Shown here: one piece after another, positions 4,981-5,961 of the stretch
How the letters are laid out: every line of letters starts with the position of its first letter
How positions within the stretch are numbered: position 1 is the stretch's first letter
NCBI GenBank assembly: GCA_031271365.1
Contig: JAISVV010000100.1
Span: forward strand, 1 to 5,961
DNA length: 5,961 nt
Direction of reading: 5' to 3'
Origin: Elusimicrobiota bacterium
GTDB taxonomy: Bacteria > Elusimicrobiota > Elusimicrobia > Elusimicrobiales > Elusimicrobiaceae
Notes under the pieces: generated by a model
Seen by the model: only the letters and a program-made list of their open reading frames with translations
Told to the model about the DNA's origin: nothing
Database searches by the model: none
Program-made: the position numbers and the translations under genes

Positions 4981-4990
4981 GTCTGTATTA

Positions 4991-5020
4991 ATTATATCAA
5001 AAAACACAAAATCTTGTCCA
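4991..5020 (-). promoter_or_regulatory. promoter of the tRNA gene
   Basis: On the minus strand TGGACA (5020-5015), an 18-base spacer and a perfect TATAAT (4996-4991) precede the tRNA. The predicted start is near 4984, four bases before the mature 5' end at 4980, so only a very short leader would need RNase P removal. Confidence 0.7.
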
Positions 5021-5036
5021 ATACGGCCCGCGCGGG

Positions 5037-5065
5037 TTTACAAAACTCCTGACATGTAGTACTAT
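5037..5065 (+). promoter_or_regulatory. promoter of the outer-membrane protein gene
   Basis: TTTACA (5037-5042), a 17-base spacer and TACTAT (5060-5065) form a good sigma70-type promoter. The start would be near 5072, giving a leader of about 32 bases that ends in GGAGG (5094-5098). It is back to back with the tRNA promoter, 16 bases away. Confidence 0.6.
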
Positions 5066-5103
5066 TCTTCTGTAGCGATTAGTTATTTTGCATGGAGGAA
5101 AAC

Positions 5104-5883
5104 ATGAAAAAGATAGTTTTGCTTGCGGCGTTTTGTGCTTTAACGCTGCCGGCCCTTGCCATAACCGCCACAGACCCGCTTTATATGCTGCCGCAGGGCG
5201 GCATGCTCTTAGACAGCGAGTTTGCCTATAACAGCAATTACCACGGCGGCGATAAAGATAAGTACTGGAACATTAAAGAAACGTTTAAGTACGGCATTAC
5301 CGACGTGTGGGAGGTTTACGGCTCCTTGGGTTTGGGCAATATGAGCCTTGAAGGCCCCGGCCCCGACGGCGCCGGCCTTATAGACCCGGAGTTCGGCGTA
5401 AAGTACCGCGCCACAGATTCGGCCTTTGATGCGTTTAACGTGGATTTGAGCGCTTTCTTCGGGCCGTCTTTATTTGATTCGCCCATGAACGGCGATGACG
5501 GCGCCGCAAAAGGCACCACGGACTTTGGGTTTAAAGCCTTGCTTGGCACCAACGCCGGCCAATGGACTTACGGCGGCTACGCCGGCCTTGAGTTTGTCGG
5601 CAGCAGCGACGGCACAAAAAGCGCCACGGATATGCATTTAGGCGGCGTCGGCAAGTATTATATTGACGAGGTAAACTCCTTAGACGGCGACTTAAGCCTT
5701 AACCTGTACGGCAAACGCGTAGACGGCGGCGACAGCGATACTTCCGTTAAACTTATGGCGGGTTATTCGCGCGTGCTTAACGGGCAGCTTGACGTAAGCG
5801 GTTTCCTGGGTTTTGCCAGCCACAGCGCGCAGGGCGCAAAAGGCGAGGCTTTCCTGGGCGCCAGGTTACGCTGGAAAATATAA
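5104..5883 (+). CDS. outer-membrane beta-barrel protein (MetA-pathway/transporter-like barrel), unknown substrate
   Basis: The 259-residue precursor has a Sec signal peptide (Lys2, Lys3, hydrophobic 4-16, cleavage after 'ALA' at 19). The mature part alternates amphipathic beta strands with short Gly/Asp turns: 'MLLDSEFAYNS', 'YWNIKETFKYGITDVWEVYGSLGLG', broken here by turns, then 'DPEFGVKYR', 'FNVDLSAFFGPSL', 'TDFGFKALLG', 'WTYGGYAGLEFVG', 'LSLNLYGKRV', 'VKLMAGYSRVL', 'LDVSGFLGFAS' and the final strand 'AFLGARLRWKI'. This is the pattern of a roughly 12-stranded barrel; the order 'YGITD..EVYGSLGLG...DPEFGVKYR' is like the putative MetA-pathway of phenol degradation family (PF13557), often annotated as transporter. 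The function of that family is poorly known, so I claim only an outer-membrane barrel. An ATG at 5092 is in frame, but the Shine-Dalgarno GGAGG lies inside that extension, five bases before ATG 5104, and the signal peptide begins properly there. Confidence 0.82.
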   Translation: MKKIVLLAAFCALTLPALAITATDPLYMLPQGGMLLDSEFAYNSNYHGGDKDKYWNIKETFKYGITDVWEVYGSLGLGNMSLEGPGPDGAGLIDPEFGVKYRATDSAFDAFNVDLSAFFGPSLFDSPMNGDDGAAKGTTDFGFKALLGTNAGQWTYGGYAGLEFVGSSDGTKSATDMHLGGVGKYYIDEVNSLDGDLSLNLYGKRVDGGDSDTSVKLMAGYSRVLNGQLDVSGFLGFASHSAQGAKGEAFLGARLRWKI

Positions 5884-5904
5884 AGCGCAGTTATTTTTAA
5901 CGCA

Positions 5905-5936
5905 AAAAACGCCCGCCTTTTAAGACGGGCGTTTTT
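5905..5936. terminator. intrinsic terminator of the outer-membrane protein gene
   Basis: An 11-bp stem (AAAAACGCCCG, 5905-5915, with CGGGCGTTTTT, 5926-5936) closes a 10-base loop. Four further pairs past one bulged G extend it (5901-5904 with 5938-5941). It is 22 bases after the stop codon and symmetric enough to work in both directions. Confidence 0.9.
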
Positions 5937-5961
5937 GTGCGGCGTAAAATTTAGTTTTTTG

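Noticed and set aside
5092..5103. Upstream ATG adding four residues to the outer-membrane protein
   Set aside because: The GGAGG ribosome site lies within this extension, so ATG 5104 is the start; MKK then begins a normal signal peptide.
1..5961. CRISPR array, insertion sequence or prophage genes
   Set aside because: I saw no regularly spaced repeats, transposase motifs, terminal inverted repeats or phage proteins.

Overview
The window comes from a diderm bacterium, most likely a gut-type Elusimicrobiota (Elusimicrobium-like) lineage. This inference rests on a short PilA-like pilin with an 'KKAFTLIELLVVV' start, a signal-peptide-bearing beta-barrel protein (so an outer membrane exists), very frequent ATA isoleucine codons in a GC-mixed genome, and compact genes separated by strong A/T-flanked intrinsic terminators. 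I could not run any database search, so the phylum is a best guess.

Layout. Positions 2-400 (+) are the 3' end of a DnaJ/CbpA-type co-chaperone. Positions 521-982 (+) encode a type IV pilin-like protein starting at GTG. Positions 1009-1174 (-) look like a free-standing structured RNA gene: a TTGTTT-N16-TATAAT promoter, a multi-branched fold, and a terminator whose U-tract is better on the minus strand. I do not recognise its family; 6S RNA is one possibility by size only. Positions 1251-2585 (+) encode an APC-superfamily basic amino acid antiporter. A bidirectional terminator lies between it and a convergent 83-residue two-helix membrane protein at 2619-2870 (-). That small gene has an excellent TTGACA-N17-TAGAAT promoter ending six bases before its ATG, so its mRNA is probably leaderless.

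The 349-base gap 2871-3219 has no intact gene but holds a start-less fragment resembling the ThiE/TenI (thiamine phosphate synthase) family. Then follows a two-gene operon of secreted proteins: a 60-residue peptide precursor (3220-3402) and a 463-residue coiled-coil, Lys/Ala-tailed periplasmic protein (3423-4814), ending in a 14-bp-stem terminator. A tRNA with anticodon CAU lies at 4907-4980 (-) with its own promoter and terminator. Divergent from it is an outer-membrane beta-barrel protein gene (5104-5883, +) with its own promoter and terminator.

The genes do not form one pathway. They are mostly single-gene transcription units of housekeeping and envelope function. The parts most worth a second look are the minus-strand RNA, the leaderless small membrane protein, the secreted coiled-coil pair and the decayed thiE-like fragment.
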